From positions 1 through 45,113 of the forward strand of contig CALECT010000077.1 of the NCBI GenBank assembly GCA_937949725.1: a stretch of 45,113 nt of DNA. The letters run 5' to 3'. The position numbers and the translations under genes are program-made. Of the stretch, positions 31,710 through 41,080 are shown piece after piece. The notes below the pieces were generated by a model. That model saw only the letters and a program-made list of their open reading frames with translations. It was not told the DNA's origin and did not search any database. Origin of the DNA: an uncultured Pseudanabaenaceae cyanobacterium (GTDB lineage: Bacteria; Cyanobacteriota; Cyanobacteriia; PCC-9006; JAAUQQ01). Numbering within the stretch: position 1 is the stretch's first letter; every line of letters begins with the position of its first letter.

Positions 31710-33470
31710 TTAACTGGCCTGGGGAAGGGGCGATCGCCCGCCTTGCTGTAATAAGGTCGCGATCTCGCCTGGGAGCAATGGCATGCTGTGGTAATGCCCC
31801 TGCATCGCATGACAGCCGTATTTGCGCAGAATACCGAGCTGTTGCTCCGTCTCAACGCCTTCAGCAATGACTTTGAGGCGCAGGGTTTGGGAAATGGCAA
31901 TAATGCTAGAGACCACCGCAGCGTAATGTTCTTCAGGCAGATTTTGGATAAAGAAGCTGTCGATTTTGAGCGTATCCAAAGGAAACTTACTCAGGTCCTT
32001 GAGGGAGGAATAGCCCATACCAAAGTCATCGATCGCAATCTTGACACCCAGCTTCTGGAGCCCGGCTAGGATGCGGCACACTTTGCTTTGGTCTCCCATG
32101 AGGCTACTTTCAGTCACTTCCAGGGTGAGTAGCGCGGGATCTAGGCCGGTGTCTGCCAAGATCTCGCCTACGGTCGCAATGAAATTAGGTCGGTTGAATT
32201 GGAGATAGGACAAGTTGACTGAGACGGACATGGGCACGATGCTCAGGCCCTGGAACTTCACGGCCTGGGTACAGGCTGTGCGGATGGTCCAATCGGTCAT
32301 TGTCTCGACGAGGAAGCGGTCTTGGGCCAGGGGCAGAAATTTGTGAGGGAGTAGGACGCCCCGCCGGGGATGCTTCCATCGCAGAAAGGATTCCACTGCA
32401 ATGATGCGGTTTGTAATCAGGTTGACCTGGGGCTGATAGAGCAGGTAGAACTCGTTGTTTGTGGCAGCGTTATGGAGTTCCTCGGTGAGCTGCTTGAGGT
32501 CGCGATCGGCAGCTTCAATTTCAGGGGTATAGAGCTGGTAGTCAGCGACTCCGTTTTCCCGTCCCCATCGCAATGCTGTTTCTCCGTAGGCGACGAGCTG
32601 TTCGGCTCGATTGCTGTGGTGGGGGTGAAGGGCAACGCCCCAGTGAAGGCCAATCTCGATTTCCCGACCGTTGTTGAGATAGGTTGCCGAAAGTTGCTGA
32701 GTTAAAGATTCAATCAGCTCATCTAGCTCATTACTATGGTCTAGAGATTGGAAGAGGATGCCAAATTGAGCACCGCTCAGCCTTGCCGCAAAGGTCGAGG
32801 AGGGGCATCCGCTCGTCTGGCCACTAGTAGAAAAACAGCGCAACCGGGCTGCAACTTCCTGAAGCAAAAGATCTGCAGCGGCATAGCCATGAACTTGATA
32901 AATCTCGGTCATATCCGTGATTTCCAGACAGACCACTGCCATGAAGTCGTTATTGTCGCGACTTCGTTGGGTCAGACATTGCTGCAAGTGACGATGCAGG
33001 CCAATGCGGTTAGGGAGGCCCGTCAATAGATCGATGTAGGCGGAGCGGCTTAAAGATTCGGCTGTCTGTCGCAGCTGATCCAGGTAGGGCTGGGTTTGAC
33101 GCGCCTTCTTGTTGAGGCGAGTTTGAACCGCATCGATCAGATCCTGAGCCTCGAATGGCTTGGGTACATAATCATCGGCCCCTAGGGTCATGCCCCGTCG
33201 CAGATCACTCAGGTCTGATTTGGAGGTGAGGAAAATGAAGGGAATATCTGAGGTTTCTTGGGCATGGCGCAGGCTGTGGAGAACGCTGTAGCCATCCTGC
33301 TCTGGCATGAGGATGTCGCAGAGGATCAGATCGGGCAGATGGGACTGGGCTAGTTCAATGCCCCTGGCCCCATCCGTCGCCGTGAGGACAAGAAAGTCTT
33401 CACTCTCGAGCACTTTGCTAATGCTCTTGCGGAGATTCGGATCATCCTCAATAACTAGGATTGTTTTCAC
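31710..33470 (-). CDS. Response regulator with degenerate GGDEF and EAL domains
   Basis: 586 residues: REC domain 1-120 (phospho-acceptor D52, LILCDILMPE), GGDEF-like domain about 135-315, EAL-like domain about 325-580. The GGDEF site reads LSGAQF (231-236), so cyclase activity should be lost. In the EAL domain the signature is ESF (360-362) rather than EAL, while EVTES, DDFGMGYSSL, KIDSFF and AEGVETE remain; phosphodiesterase activity is therefore uncertain. It may bind c-di-GMP or signal through protein contact. The start is GTG at 33470. No kinase gene is adjacent. Confidence 0.9.
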   Translation of the reverse strand: MKTILVIEDDPNLRKSISKVLESEDFLVLTATDGARGIELAQSHLPDLILCDILMPEQDGYSVLHSLRHAQETSDIPFIFLTSKSDLSDLRRGMTLGADDYVPKPFEAQDLIDAVQTRLNKKARQTQPYLDQLRQTAESLSRSAYIDLLTGLPNRIGLHRHLQQCLTQRSRDNNDFMAVVCLEITDMTEIYQVHGYAAADLLLQEVAARLRCFSTSGQTSGCPSSTFAARLSGAQFGILFQSLDHSNELDELIESLTQQLSATYLNNGREIEIGLHWGVALHPHHSNRAEQLVAYGETALRWGRENGVADYQLYTPEIEAADRDLKQLTEELHNAATNNEFYLLYQPQVNLITNRIIAVESFLRWKHPRRGVLLPHKFLPLAQDRFLVETMTDWTIRTACTQAVKFQGLSIVPMSVSVNLSYLQFNRPNFIATVGEILADTGLDPALLTLEVTESSLMGDQSKVCRILAGLQKLGVKIAIDDFGMGYSSLKDLSKFPLDTLKIDSFFIQNLPEEHYAAVVSSIIAISQTLRLKVIAEGVETEQQLGILRKYGCHAMQGHYHSMPLLPGEIATLLQQGGRSPLPQAS

Positions 33471-33602
33471 GGCGACGAACTTGACCTGTGGCGGATGACA
33501 GTAGAGAGGGTCACGCCTCTCGATGAAATCTCCAGTCCCTGGTGTGAGAAATCTAACCTTAGGATGCCCGGCCTCATTGCAAAATGCTCAAGCCAAAACG
33601 GG

Positions 33603-33638
33603 CAAACCGCCCCCGCAATAGATGCTTGGGGCGGTTTG
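33603..33638 (-). terminator. Terminator after the phycobilisome-fold gene
   Basis: A perfect 11-bp stem, CAAACCGCCCC (33603-33613) with GGGGCGGTTTG (33628-33638), 79 bp after the stop of the 161-residue gene. The T-rich tail is weak. Confidence 0.65.
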
Positions 33639-33716
33639 TTCGCCTACATATGGAGGTTGACGATAAGGGTCTAGACCCACTGATATTTTATTAAGACTTG
33701 GTGGGTTCAAGCTTCT

Positions 33717-34202
33717 CTAAGCTTCTAGCTCGGGGAGGTCGAAAAGTTCACGATTTCCTTCGAGAACTTCGGCCAGGAGAGCTCCGTCTTCAGGACCCAT
33801 GACTTGGGGAGCCAGGCTTTTAAGGACGCTGTAGGTTAGGTAACAAGTCTTATGTACGCCGAAGGCGCGCATGATGGTTTGGAACCAGAGCATCATGCGA
33901 TCGCGCAAAGTATCCACGTCATCCAGCAGCATCGCCACACCAGAGCTACGCAGAACCCAAATGGTATCTCGCTGCCACTTGCGGACTGCTTCCTTTTGTC
34001 CCGCAGGAAAGAGCTCGGGATGCTCAGCTTTGAGCTGGTTATAGGCCTTTTGAATTAGAGGCCGCTCCTGCTTACGCAGGTTTTGATAGGCCCGCAAACG
34101 GCTGGGAAAATCTTTGGCATAGTCTTCCAAAAACTGGAGTTCGGCGTCGGTGGCATAGCGGCCCTCCGCGTCGCGCACTAGGGTTTGGATTTGACTCAGC
34201 AT
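33717..34202 (-). CDS. Phycobilisome (allophycocyanin-like) fold protein without bilin Cys
   Basis: 161 residues with the globin-like helical pattern of the phycobilisome family. RKWQRDTIWVLRSSGVAMLL (74-93) aligns with the CRRD...YYLRYVTYA region of allophycocyanin, but the chromophore Cys is missing; the only Cys is at 120. MLLDDVDTLRDRMMLWFQTI and FGVHKTC match the following helices. It is therefore a non-pigmented relative, perhaps regulatory or a chaperone-like partner of phycobiliproteins (inference). It lies 225 bp from the Ser/Thr kinase gene, same strand. Confidence 0.75.
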   Translation of the reverse strand: MLSQIQTLVRDAEGRYATDAELQFLEDYAKDFPSRLRAYQNLRKQERPLIQKAYNQLKAEHPELFPAGQKEAVRKWQRDTIWVLRSSGVAMLLDDVDTLRDRMMLWFQTIMRAFGVHKTCYLTYSVLKSLAPQVMGPEDGALLAEVLEGNRELFDLPELEA

Positions 34203-34426
34203 GGACGGTGTCTTTTGAAGTGATTGAAGTATAGCCTGGCGAGAGAATAAAGGCTCCCCAGAAACATCAGGCTCTTTTGACTAGGTTGTGAGGCGAAATT
34301 CCTCAATGCCCAAAAGGATAGTTGAACTTGAGGCTTAATGACATTGGCATTCACCGCTTCAAGGAATATGAATACTCAGAGCAAGAACAACCCCTCAGAG
34401 CCTATAAGAGAGGCTGTTTAATTGAG

Positions 34427-36037
34427 TTACGCGCTCGCGGCCTGTTTGGCATTTTCGTTATCATCCCCATGGGATGGAACGCGGTTACCATCAATTCCGG
34501 TCAGAGTCTCCAAATTTTGCTGAACCTGGGGCTTAATACGGTCTAGCTCCCCTCGCAACATGTTTTTACTGAGTGTGGGTTGACCCTGGCCCTGCCAACC
34601 TCGGCCTGTGATCACCCACTGCTTCATCAAGCTGCATTGGGCCTTATTAATCTTCGTCGTCAGCACATGGGCACAGCGACGCGGCTCCTCCAGTGCGAAG
34701 AACAGCACTCGATATTCCCCTTGTTCTGCTAAAAGTTCAGCAAAGCTCTGGCCATGCTTGGATTTCAGGTCTAAAAAGCAGGTCAACCAGCGGGCTTCTT
34801 GGTCTTCGTGATAGAAACGATTGTGCAACGCCGTCAACCACATCAGCATGGGGTGGGGAGCCATGGTGCAGAGGAAGTTGCGGTAGACCTGGGTATAGAG
34901 ACGGCTTACCTTGAGCTGCTGAATCTCCGCCTTGGGCAGCATCACCCACAAGGTTGGTTTAGGGCCTTGGCTAGTCTTTAGCTTCTGAGGAAAAACAATA
35001 CGGGCCGTGGGTTTGTTCTTGGGCCAGGCCTGAAGCAAGCAAATCTCGTCGATGCTAGGGGGATTTTTGTAATTGTCCTCAGGGTCGGACTTCACCACGG
35101 GCAAGCGAGCCAAAGTGGCTTGAATCCGATGGCCGATCTGGCGACCCGCGCCAAACCGCTGCTCCAGTGGCTTGAGCCCTTCTAGAATTTCCGACATATT
35201 GGCCGGACGATTCTCGGGCTTCTTCTCCAAGCAGCTATAAATCAGAGCATTAAGGCTCTGGGGCAACTTGAGGTGGGAAGCCACTTCGCTAAACTGACGC
35301 GGCGGCATGGAGTGGTGGGCTTTATACCAGCCACCAAAGGTGTGGTTCTCAGTGTAAACGGGTAACTTACCCGTCAAGCTCTGGAACATGACAATGCCCA
35401 GGCTGTAGATGTCGGAGCGCAGGGTGAGTTCTTGGCCCTCCATCTGCTCCGGAGAAGAGTAAGCCAAGGTGCCCATAAAGCCCTGGGTCTGGCTGGCATC
35501 CTCTTGAATCAATTTCGCGATACCAAAGTCCAAAACTTTGGTCAGTTCCCCCATGGTTTCGTCGGGGGTTACGAGAATATTACTGGGCTTGATATCCCGG
35601 TGAATGATAGGACAGCGCTTTCCATTGAGCACAATGCCTTCATGGGCTGCTTTGAGACCGAGGCAGGTCTGACGGGTGATACCGAGGAAGCGGGGTAGGG
35701 CAAGGGGCTCGTCACTGAGCAAGCTGCTGAGGCTTTCCCCTTGGAGATATTCCATCACATAGAAGGGAATATCTTGCTCATCGACACCAAAGTCACTGAC
35801 GCGGACAATATGGATGCTTTCTTGGCCCAGGTGAGCGCAGGTCTGGGCTTCGGTGAAGAAGCGCTCGCGCATCTTGTCTCCCAGCAAGGCCTGGGAGAGA
35901 AACTTGACGGCGACCGCTCCGCCCAACTTGGCATGGCGAGCTAGGTAGACTCGGCCCATTGCGCCCTTGCCCACCAGCTCGATCAGCTCATAGCGATTAT
36001 CGAGGATGCGTCCGATATTTGGATCTGCCGGTGCCAT
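34427..36037 (-). CDS. Serine/threonine protein kinase (Hanks type)
   Basis: 536 residues. The kinase domain at about 16-290 has the glycine loop VGKGAMGRV (22-30), catalytic Lys K45, HRDIKPSNILV with D148, DFG at 170-172 and SSPEQM. The C-terminal 240 residues are soluble, with no transmembrane helix, and match no sensor domain I know (LPVVKSDPEDNYKNPPSIDE near the linker). The target is unknown. The two genes that follow on the same strand are a phycobilisome-fold protein and a degenerate GGDEF/EAL regulator. Confidence 0.92.
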   Translation of the reverse strand: MAPADPNIGRILDNRYELIELVGKGAMGRVYLARHAKLGGAVAVKFLSQALLGDKMRERFFTEAQTCAHLGQESIHIVRVSDFGVDEQDIPFYVMEYLQGESLSSLLSDEPLALPRFLGITRQTCLGLKAAHEGIVLNGKRCPIIHRDIKPSNILVTPDETMGELTKVLDFGIAKLIQEDASQTQGFMGTLAYSSPEQMEGQELTLRSDIYSLGIVMFQSLTGKLPVYTENHTFGGWYKAHHSMPPRQFSEVASHLKLPQSLNALIYSCLEKKPENRPANMSEILEGLKPLEQRFGAGRQIGHRIQATLARLPVVKSDPEDNYKNPPSIDEICLLQAWPKNKPTARIVFPQKLKTSQGPKPTLWVMLPKAEIQQLKVSRLYTQVYRNFLCTMAPHPMLMWLTALHNRFYHEDQEARWLTCFLDLKSKHGQSFAELLAEQGEYRVLFFALEEPRRCAHVLTTKINKAQCSLMKQWVITGRGWQGQGQPTLSKNMLRGELDRIKPQVQQNLETLTGIDGNRVPSHGDDNENAKQAASA

Positions 36038-36395
36038 AGCAAGACTCGTGCAATGCGTATCTAAAGTGGAGATGCCAGAAGCGATGGGAAGGGAGAGGCG
36101 CTAATCGTACCAACATAGGCTAGAACAGCCTTGCAACGCGGAACCAGCCGTCATCCAGTCCAAGAGAACCAGAGCTTTCTTAATCTTTACTCAGAGTAAA
36201 CAGATTACTCCAGGTAACTCCAGAAAATCTCTAGATCATGATTAAGCGGATCACCTTGTATCTATGTGCTGTGGGACTCCTTCCTCAGAAGGCTCCATTT
36301 AGCACTAGGTGGTCAGCCCCATCGTCTCACTGCGATTCTATAGTTCCCGTTTTCAAGGCCACTTAAGCCAAAGCACCGAATTCTCAGAGGGTGCT
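36038..36395. other. Intergenic region upstream of the kinase gene
   Basis: 358 bp with the kinase promoter. A 42-codon plus-strand frame at about 36238 begins like a signal peptide (MIKRITLYLCAVGLL) but has no other support. Nothing else seen. Confidence 0.4.
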
Positions 36396-36836
36396 CTAGA
36401 CCCTATCAAAGCTTGCTTCTGCGATGGTGCCGAGACGATGGCCTGTCATGGTGGCACTGGAAAACTGATAGGAGTTCGCATCTAGACGGACCAGACTATC
36501 GAAGGTGCTGCGGCTTTGGGAATCATTCAAAGCCCAGGAACGCTGAGTAATGGTTTTCTCTCCGATAATACCTTCGCCTTCCATCTTGCCAATTTCGCTA
36601 TGCTCTAGCAAAAACGTATAGCGTCGCCCTGGCTCGGTTAAACGACCGCGATAACGCCAGATGAGGTCAGTCCGATCGCTCTCTTGGAAAACAAATTTGG
36701 TTACCATGGCAAACCAGGAGTCCTCACTCCAGGAGATCATGGTTTTCCCTTGAAATGGCAGGGTGGAGCCATCCGGGTTAATCCAACTCCCCTGGGAATT
36801 CCAAATGCCAGTTTCTAATAAAAACGAGTGTGCCAC
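36396..36836 (-). CDS. Conserved hypothetical protein, lipocalin-like strand pattern
   Basis: 146 residues from the GTG at 36836, chosen because AGGA lies about eight bases upstream; the frame stays open to an ATG at 36875. The sequence alternates polar and hydrophobic residues in strands (WNSQGSWINPDGSTLPFQGK, RYTFLLEHSEIGKMEGEG, SFDSLVRLDANSYQFSSA is similar), like a beta-barrel of lipocalin or DUF3598 type. I do not recognise the family with certainty. It may be the last gene before anmK or stand alone. Confidence 0.55.
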   Translation of the reverse strand: MAHSFLLETGIWNSQGSWINPDGSTLPFQGKTMISWSEDSWFAMVTKFVFQESDRTDLIWRYRGRLTEPGRRYTFLLEHSEIGKMEGEGIIGEKTITQRSWALNDSQSRSTFDSLVRLDANSYQFSSATMTGHRLGTIAEASFDRV

Positions 36837-36908
36837 TCGAACTATCCTCAGCGCCCTGTGTGCCCATGCTAGCACGCAAATTTTATACTCTTTCCGGGAG
36901 TGAATTGC

Positions 36909-38042
36909 TTAGACCAGTTCACCTAATACCACTGCTCGCTGGGCACCTGTAACAGCGGGCATGTTGCCCGGTAATCCTTTGTGATTCCAATGGGCTAGCA
37001 CGGCAAAGGCGATCGCTTCCTTATAGTCTGCATTCAAGCCAGCCTCATCAGTGGACTGCATCGCCACGCCGGGCAAATGCTGGGCTAAGCGCGCTAACAA
37101 ATAGCCATTGCGCACACCGCCGCCACAAAGCAGCAGGCGATCGGGCAACTGAGGCAAGCTATCTCGGTAGCTATTTGCAATGGAGCAAGCTGTCAGTTCT
37201 GTGAGACTCGCCAGTAGGTCTGCATCTGCGAGGCCCCTAACCGTGGCTTGAGCCAAACATTGCTCCCAATAGGCCCAACCAAACAGCTCGCGACCCGTGG
37301 ATTTGGGGGGTGACTGAGCGAAGTAGGGATGGCTGAGCCATTCCATCACCAACGCTTCATCGGGCTTGCCTTGGGCCGCCCAGGCTCCATCCGCGTCATA
37401 GCTCAGTTCGCCTTTAGACAGGCTTTGCACGGCCAAATCGAGGAGACTGTTACCCGGTCCGGTGTCCCAGCCCAGCACTTGCTGCTGCCAGTCGGGATTC
37501 GAGGTCGGGGGCAGGTAGGTAACGTTTCCGATGCCACCGATGTTCTGAATGCAGCGGTGTTCGGTGGGGTGGCCCAATAAATAGGCATCGACCGGAGGAA
37601 CTAGCGGGGCACCTTGGCCGCCAGCGGCAATGTCGGCAACGCGGAAGTTGGAAACGGTGGGGATGCCAGTGAGGTTTGCAATCAAAGCACCCCGGCCTAG
37701 CTGAAGGGAATAGCCCATGACGCCATCAGCGGCGGGGCGGTGAAAGAGGGTTTGGCCATGGGAGCCGATTAGGTCAGCGGGGGGATGACCTTGATTGACG
37801 GCGATCGCAGCTTCAGCAAAGGCCTGCGCAATGGCATCATCCAGCTCCGCCATGGCCTCCATTGAGATGGCTTCCCCGCTGCAAACTGCCAAAATTTGCT
37901 CCCGGAGAGGCTCGGGAAAAGGATGAACCAAGCCATTCACCAAATGAACCTGGAGGTCAGTTTGGCCACCGGAAATTTCGACGAGGGCAGCGTCGATGCC
38001 GTCTACGGAGGTGCCGCTCATGAGACCGATGATGCGGGGCAT
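36909..38042 (-). CDS. anmK: Anhydro-N-acetylmuramic acid kinase
   Basis: 377 residues. [16 protein letters not shown] at 8-23 is the ATP-binding signature, and [30 protein letters not shown] and [13 protein letters not shown] are diagnostic of AnmK. It cleaves the 1,6-anhydro ring of recycled anhMurNAc and phosphorylates it, in peptidoglycan recycling. A HIP1 site lies within the gene. Confidence 0.96.
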   Translation of the reverse strand: MPRIIGLMSGTSVDGIDAALVEISGGQTDLQVHLVNGLVHPFPEPLREQILAVCSGEAISMEAMAELDDAIAQAFAEAAIAVNQGHPPADLIGSHGQTLFHRPAADGVMGYSLQLGRGALIANLTGIPTVSNFRVADIAAGGQGAPLVPPVDAYLLGHPTEHRCIQNIGGIGNVTYLPPTSNPDWQQQVLGWDTGPGNSLLDLAVQSLSKGELSYDADGAWAAQGKPDEALVMEWLSHPYFAQSPPKSTGRELFGWAYWEQCLAQATVRGLADADLLASLTELTACSIANSYRDSLPQLPDRLLLCGGGVRNGYLLARLAQHLPGVAMQSTDEAGLNADYKEAIAFAVLAHWNHKGLPGNMPAVTGAQRAVVLGELV

Positions 38043-38110
38043 GGGATTTCTTTGCTCTACTTGCGATCGCCATGGGTTAGCCCAGGGCCATACCCATTAA
38101 ATCGCGGTTA

Positions 38111-38240
38111 GAGATTGTTTGAGAATTCGGCCAAGCATCAAGTTTGCAACTTCAGCCATCAGCAGTAAGCCAGAATTCCGTTAATTCGAGTAGCTCCTAG
38201 GTTATCCTGCTAAGGCTAGATGCCTTTCTCAAACAATCTC
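38111..38240. mobile_element. MITE, family 1, copy 2 (intact ends, TTA duplication)
   Basis: A 130-bp element. The ends GAGATTGTTTGAGA (from 38111) and TCTCAAACAATCTC (to 38240) are perfect inverses, flanked on both sides by TTA (38108-38110, 38241-38243). It shares ends and interior with 1484-1614. It sits between anmK and ktrA. Confidence 0.85.
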
Positions 38241-38243
38241 TTA

Positions 38244-38282
38244 GAGGTTGTTTGAGCACCAGCGATGACTTGAGAATTCGGC
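38244..38282. repeat. Partial extra copy of the family 1 MITE end
   Basis: GAGGTTGTTTGAG (38244-38256) follows directly after the TTA of copy 2. A second fragment, TTGAGAATTCGGCC (about 38270-38283), matches the start of copy 2's interior. It runs up to the ktrA stop codon. It looks like a truncated neighbouring copy. Confidence 0.6.
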
Positions 38283-38990
38283 CTAGCCCTTCTCCTCTGC
38301 CAATTGCTCGATCGCGCTGGTATCCCCAATGACCACCATCACCTGCCCCTTGTGTAGACGCTGGTTGGGGTTGGGATTAATTTGAAAGTGGTTTTTGTCC
38401 TCGCCTAGGGCTAAGAGGTTGAGGCCAAAGCGACTGCGCAAGTTCAGTTCCGCGATGGTTTGGCCGTCAAACTCATTCGGCACCGTAATCTCAACAACGC
38501 TGTGCTCTTCATCCAAAATCAGGCGTTCCAAAATGTTGGGACGGGTGAGGGAGCGGGCTAGATTGCAGCCCATCTCATGCTCAGGAAAGACAACGCGGTC
38601 TGCCCCGATTTTTTGTAGCAGTTTGCCATGGACATCGTTGGAGGCTTTGGCAACAACGTGGGGCACGCCGCCCTCTTTGAGGTTGAGGGTGGTGATGACG
38701 CTTTCTTGGATGTAATTGCCGATCGCCACAATCACCGTGTCGAATTCAAACACCCCAGCTTCCTTCAGTGCCATGGGCTCCGTGGAGTCGAGCTGGACGG
38801 CATGGGCAGTGTACTGTTCCGCGATCGCCTGGGCGACAAGCTTTTCGCTGGTATCAATACCCAAGACATCATGGCCCAACTGATGAAGCGTTGAGCAAAC
38901 GGCCCGGCCAAAGCGACCCAGACCAATGACGGCGTACTGATGATTATCAGCTTTGACGTTGCGAAACGGATTCATTCCAGAGAAATTCAC
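38283..38990 (-). CDS. ktrA: Potassium transporter regulatory subunit KtrA (RCK)
   Basis: 235 residues. RCK_N domain with the nucleotide loop VIGLGRFGRAVC (about 22-33), ending near residue 140, then an RCK_C (TrkA_C) domain. It forms a cytoplasmic ring that gates KtrB according to ATP/ADP or NAD(H). The start is GTG at 38990, or the ATG at 38975. It follows ktrB by 69 bp. Confidence 0.93.
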   Translation of the reverse strand: MNFSGMNPFRNVKADNHQYAVIGLGRFGRAVCSTLHQLGHDVLGIDTSEKLVAQAIAEQYTAHAVQLDSTEPMALKEAGVFEFDTVIVAIGNYIQESVITTLNLKEGGVPHVVAKASNDVHGKLLQKIGADRVVFPEHEMGCNLARSLTRPNILERLILDEEHSVVEITVPNEFDGQTIAELNLRSRFGLNLLALGEDKNHFQINPNPNQRLHKGQVMVVIGDTSAIEQLAEEKG

Positions 38991-39059
38991 AGCGGGCCAC
39001 CTTAACTAAAATCAATGACGTTGGACAAAACGTTGGCAATAGAACCAATGGCGAGGCCA

Positions 39060-40430
39060 TTAGCCCACCAGTAGGTCATCTTCGGGATAGCGAATCGAGC
39101 TGGGTTTGGATTCACTAATCAAGGCTGAGATCAACAGCAAAATGCCAACTCGCCCGGCATACATGGTGAGAATCACCAGTAGCTTACTGGGCAGGGACAA
39201 AATCCCCGTAATGCCCATGGAAATTCCCACGGTCGCATAGGCCGAAACCGCCTCGAAGAATAGCGCAATGAAAGGAAGATTCGGCTCTGCCCAGGACAGG
39301 AGCACGGTGCAGAGAATGACGCTCATCATGGAGCCAAACACCACAGCCACAGCCTTCAAAATCAGTTCCGTGGGCAGACGACGGTTATAGCAAATCACCT
39401 CTTCCTTCCCCCGCAGAACGGCCCTTGTGCAGTCCACTAAAACTCTCATGGTGGTGGTTTTGACGCCCCCCCCCGTGCCGCCAGGGCTAGCACCCACAAA
39501 CATAAAGGCAATGGTCAGAAATAAGCCCGCCGTGGTCATTTTGCCGATGTTGAGGCTATTGAAGCCTGCAGTGCGGGTGGTGACGGACTGGAACCAGGCC
39601 AACATGAGCTTGGGGACGAAGCCAGTCTCAGCGCCGAGGGTGTTGGGGTTGTTGTATTCCGTGACTAGGAAAGCGATCGCCCCGCCAATCAACAGCACCA
39701 AGGTACTGCTCGTCACCACCTTGAATTGCAACGACACCCAGAACTTCCCAGGTCCCTTTTTGAAGAACTCTCGCAGCGCTAAAAAGCCCTCCATAATCAC
39801 CTGATAGCCGATGCCTCCCGCAATAATCATCAGGCTGATGGCAAACATGACAACGGGGGACTGGGCATAGCCCACCAGGCTATCGGGAAACAGGCTGAAG
39901 CCCGCATTGTTAAAGGCGCTAACGCTGTGAAAAATGGAGAACCAAATACCTTTACCTAGGCCCATTTCTGGTACCCAAGCCAGCATTAGCAAAAAAGCCC
40001 CGGTGAGTTCAAAAATCAGCGTCAGGGAGATAATCGACTGAATCAGCTGCTTGGCACCCGCCATTCCAGGCGTATCCATTGTTTGCTGAATCGCCATCTT
40101 GTCCTTGAGGCAGAAGCGTCGCCCCAGGAGCAGAATCAAAAACGTCGTTGCGGTCATGTAGCCCAAGCCGCCAATTTGAGCCAGGAGCAAGACAATTAGC
40201 TGACCAAAGCCGTTGTAATACTGGCTCACATCTACGACAGAAAGACCTGTGACGCATACTGCCGAAGTCGCCGTGAATAGAGCAATCACCCAAGCCAGTA
40301 GCAGATTGTATTCCTCAGGGGCATTAACCGCAGACAGTGGATCGGCCACGGAGAGCGGCAGCACCAACAGCAGCGTGCCCACGGTGATCATAGCCAGGAA
40401 GCCGAGACAAATTGTGCGAGGGACGCCCAT
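39060..40430 (-). CDS. ktrB: Ktr/Trk-type potassium uptake channel subunit KtrB
   Basis: 456 residues, four M1-P-M2 units. The four selectivity-filter segments with their glycines are visible: ATSAVCVTGLSVVD, SVSAFNNAGFSLF, VTTRTAGFNSLN and AVSAYATVGISMG. It is an inner-membrane K+ (Na+-dependent in this family) uptake protein, important in osmotic adaptation. Its ATG shares one base with the tenA stop codon (TAATG overlap), so translation is coupled. Confidence 0.95.
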   Translation of the reverse strand: MGVPRTICLGFLAMITVGTLLLVLPLSVADPLSAVNAPEEYNLLLAWVIALFTATSAVCVTGLSVVDVSQYYNGFGQLIVLLLAQIGGLGYMTATTFLILLLGRRFCLKDKMAIQQTMDTPGMAGAKQLIQSIISLTLIFELTGAFLLMLAWVPEMGLGKGIWFSIFHSVSAFNNAGFSLFPDSLVGYAQSPVVMFAISLMIIAGGIGYQVIMEGFLALREFFKKGPGKFWVSLQFKVVTSSTLVLLIGGAIAFLVTEYNNPNTLGAETGFVPKLMLAWFQSVTTRTAGFNSLNIGKMTTAGLFLTIAFMFVGASPGGTGGGVKTTTMRVLVDCTRAVLRGKEEVICYNRRLPTELILKAVAVVFGSMMSVILCTVLLSWAEPNLPFIALFFEAVSAYATVGISMGITGILSLPSKLLVILTMYAGRVGILLLISALISESKPSSIRYPEDDLLVG

Positions 40431-41080
40431 TAGGTTGCCTCCTCTTTGTCTAGCTCCCAGGCCGCTTGGAAAAAGTCCAATTCACATTGCATGGCGTAGG
40501 CGTAGGCCCCCTGGGCTGCTTGACGAACAGTATCGTTAGCTTGCCCGTATTGCTCCAGCAGCGCTTCGAGTTGGCTGGCTAAATCTTCAAAAAAGCCTTC
40601 GCTGTAGGTTTTGATCCAGTCGCTGTAGTCATGATCGGGGACACCATCCTTGGCGAGCTGTTGCCCTAAGTAGGCATAGAGGCTCATACAGGGAGCCATG
40701 GCCGCTGCTGTGACGCCGATGTCCTGGCTCCAGGCCGTGGCGACGAGGAAATCGACGTAGCGCCGGGTGGTGACACCGGGAGAAACCTTAGTGAGTTCAA
40801 CGCCCCATTCCTGGGCATAGCCCTCGTGGAGCTTCAGTTCTTCCAGGACGCCCCCTGCCAATTCATGGAAAACTCCAAAGGCTTCCGAGTCCGGCGCTTT
40901 TGCAGCGCAAACGCTGTAGGCGCGGGCGAAGGATTCGAGGAAAAAGGCGTCTTGGCCGACGTAGTAGGCAAACTTGGCTTTGGGTAAGCTGCCGTTTCCG
41001 ATGCCTTGAACAAAGGCGTTATCGAGGCAGGCTTGAGCCAAAGGCTGATTGTCGTCCCAAAGCTGGGTGGCGAAGGTCAT
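40430..41080 (-). CDS. tenA: TenA family protein, thiaminase II-like
   Basis: 216 residues. The all-helical TenA fold has QDAFFLESFARAYS (43-56), C131 in MAPCMSLYAYLG (the nucleophile position of thiaminase II) and CELDFFQAAWE near the C-terminus carrying the conserved Glu. The family salvages the thiamine pyrimidine. It is first in an operon with ktrB and ktrA, which is an odd pairing. No TPP riboswitch is seen in the leader. This is the intact one of two TenA-type genes in the window. Confidence 0.9.
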   Translation of the reverse strand: MTFATQLWDDNQPLAQACLDNAFVQGIGNGSLPKAKFAYYVGQDAFFLESFARAYSVCAAKAPDSEAFGVFHELAGGVLEELKLHEGYAQEWGVELTKVSPGVTTRRYVDFLVATAWSQDIGVTAAAMAPCMSLYAYLGQQLAKDGVPDHDYSDWIKTYSEGFFEDLASQLEALLEQYGQANDTVRQAAQGAYAYAMQCELDFFQAAWELDKEEAT

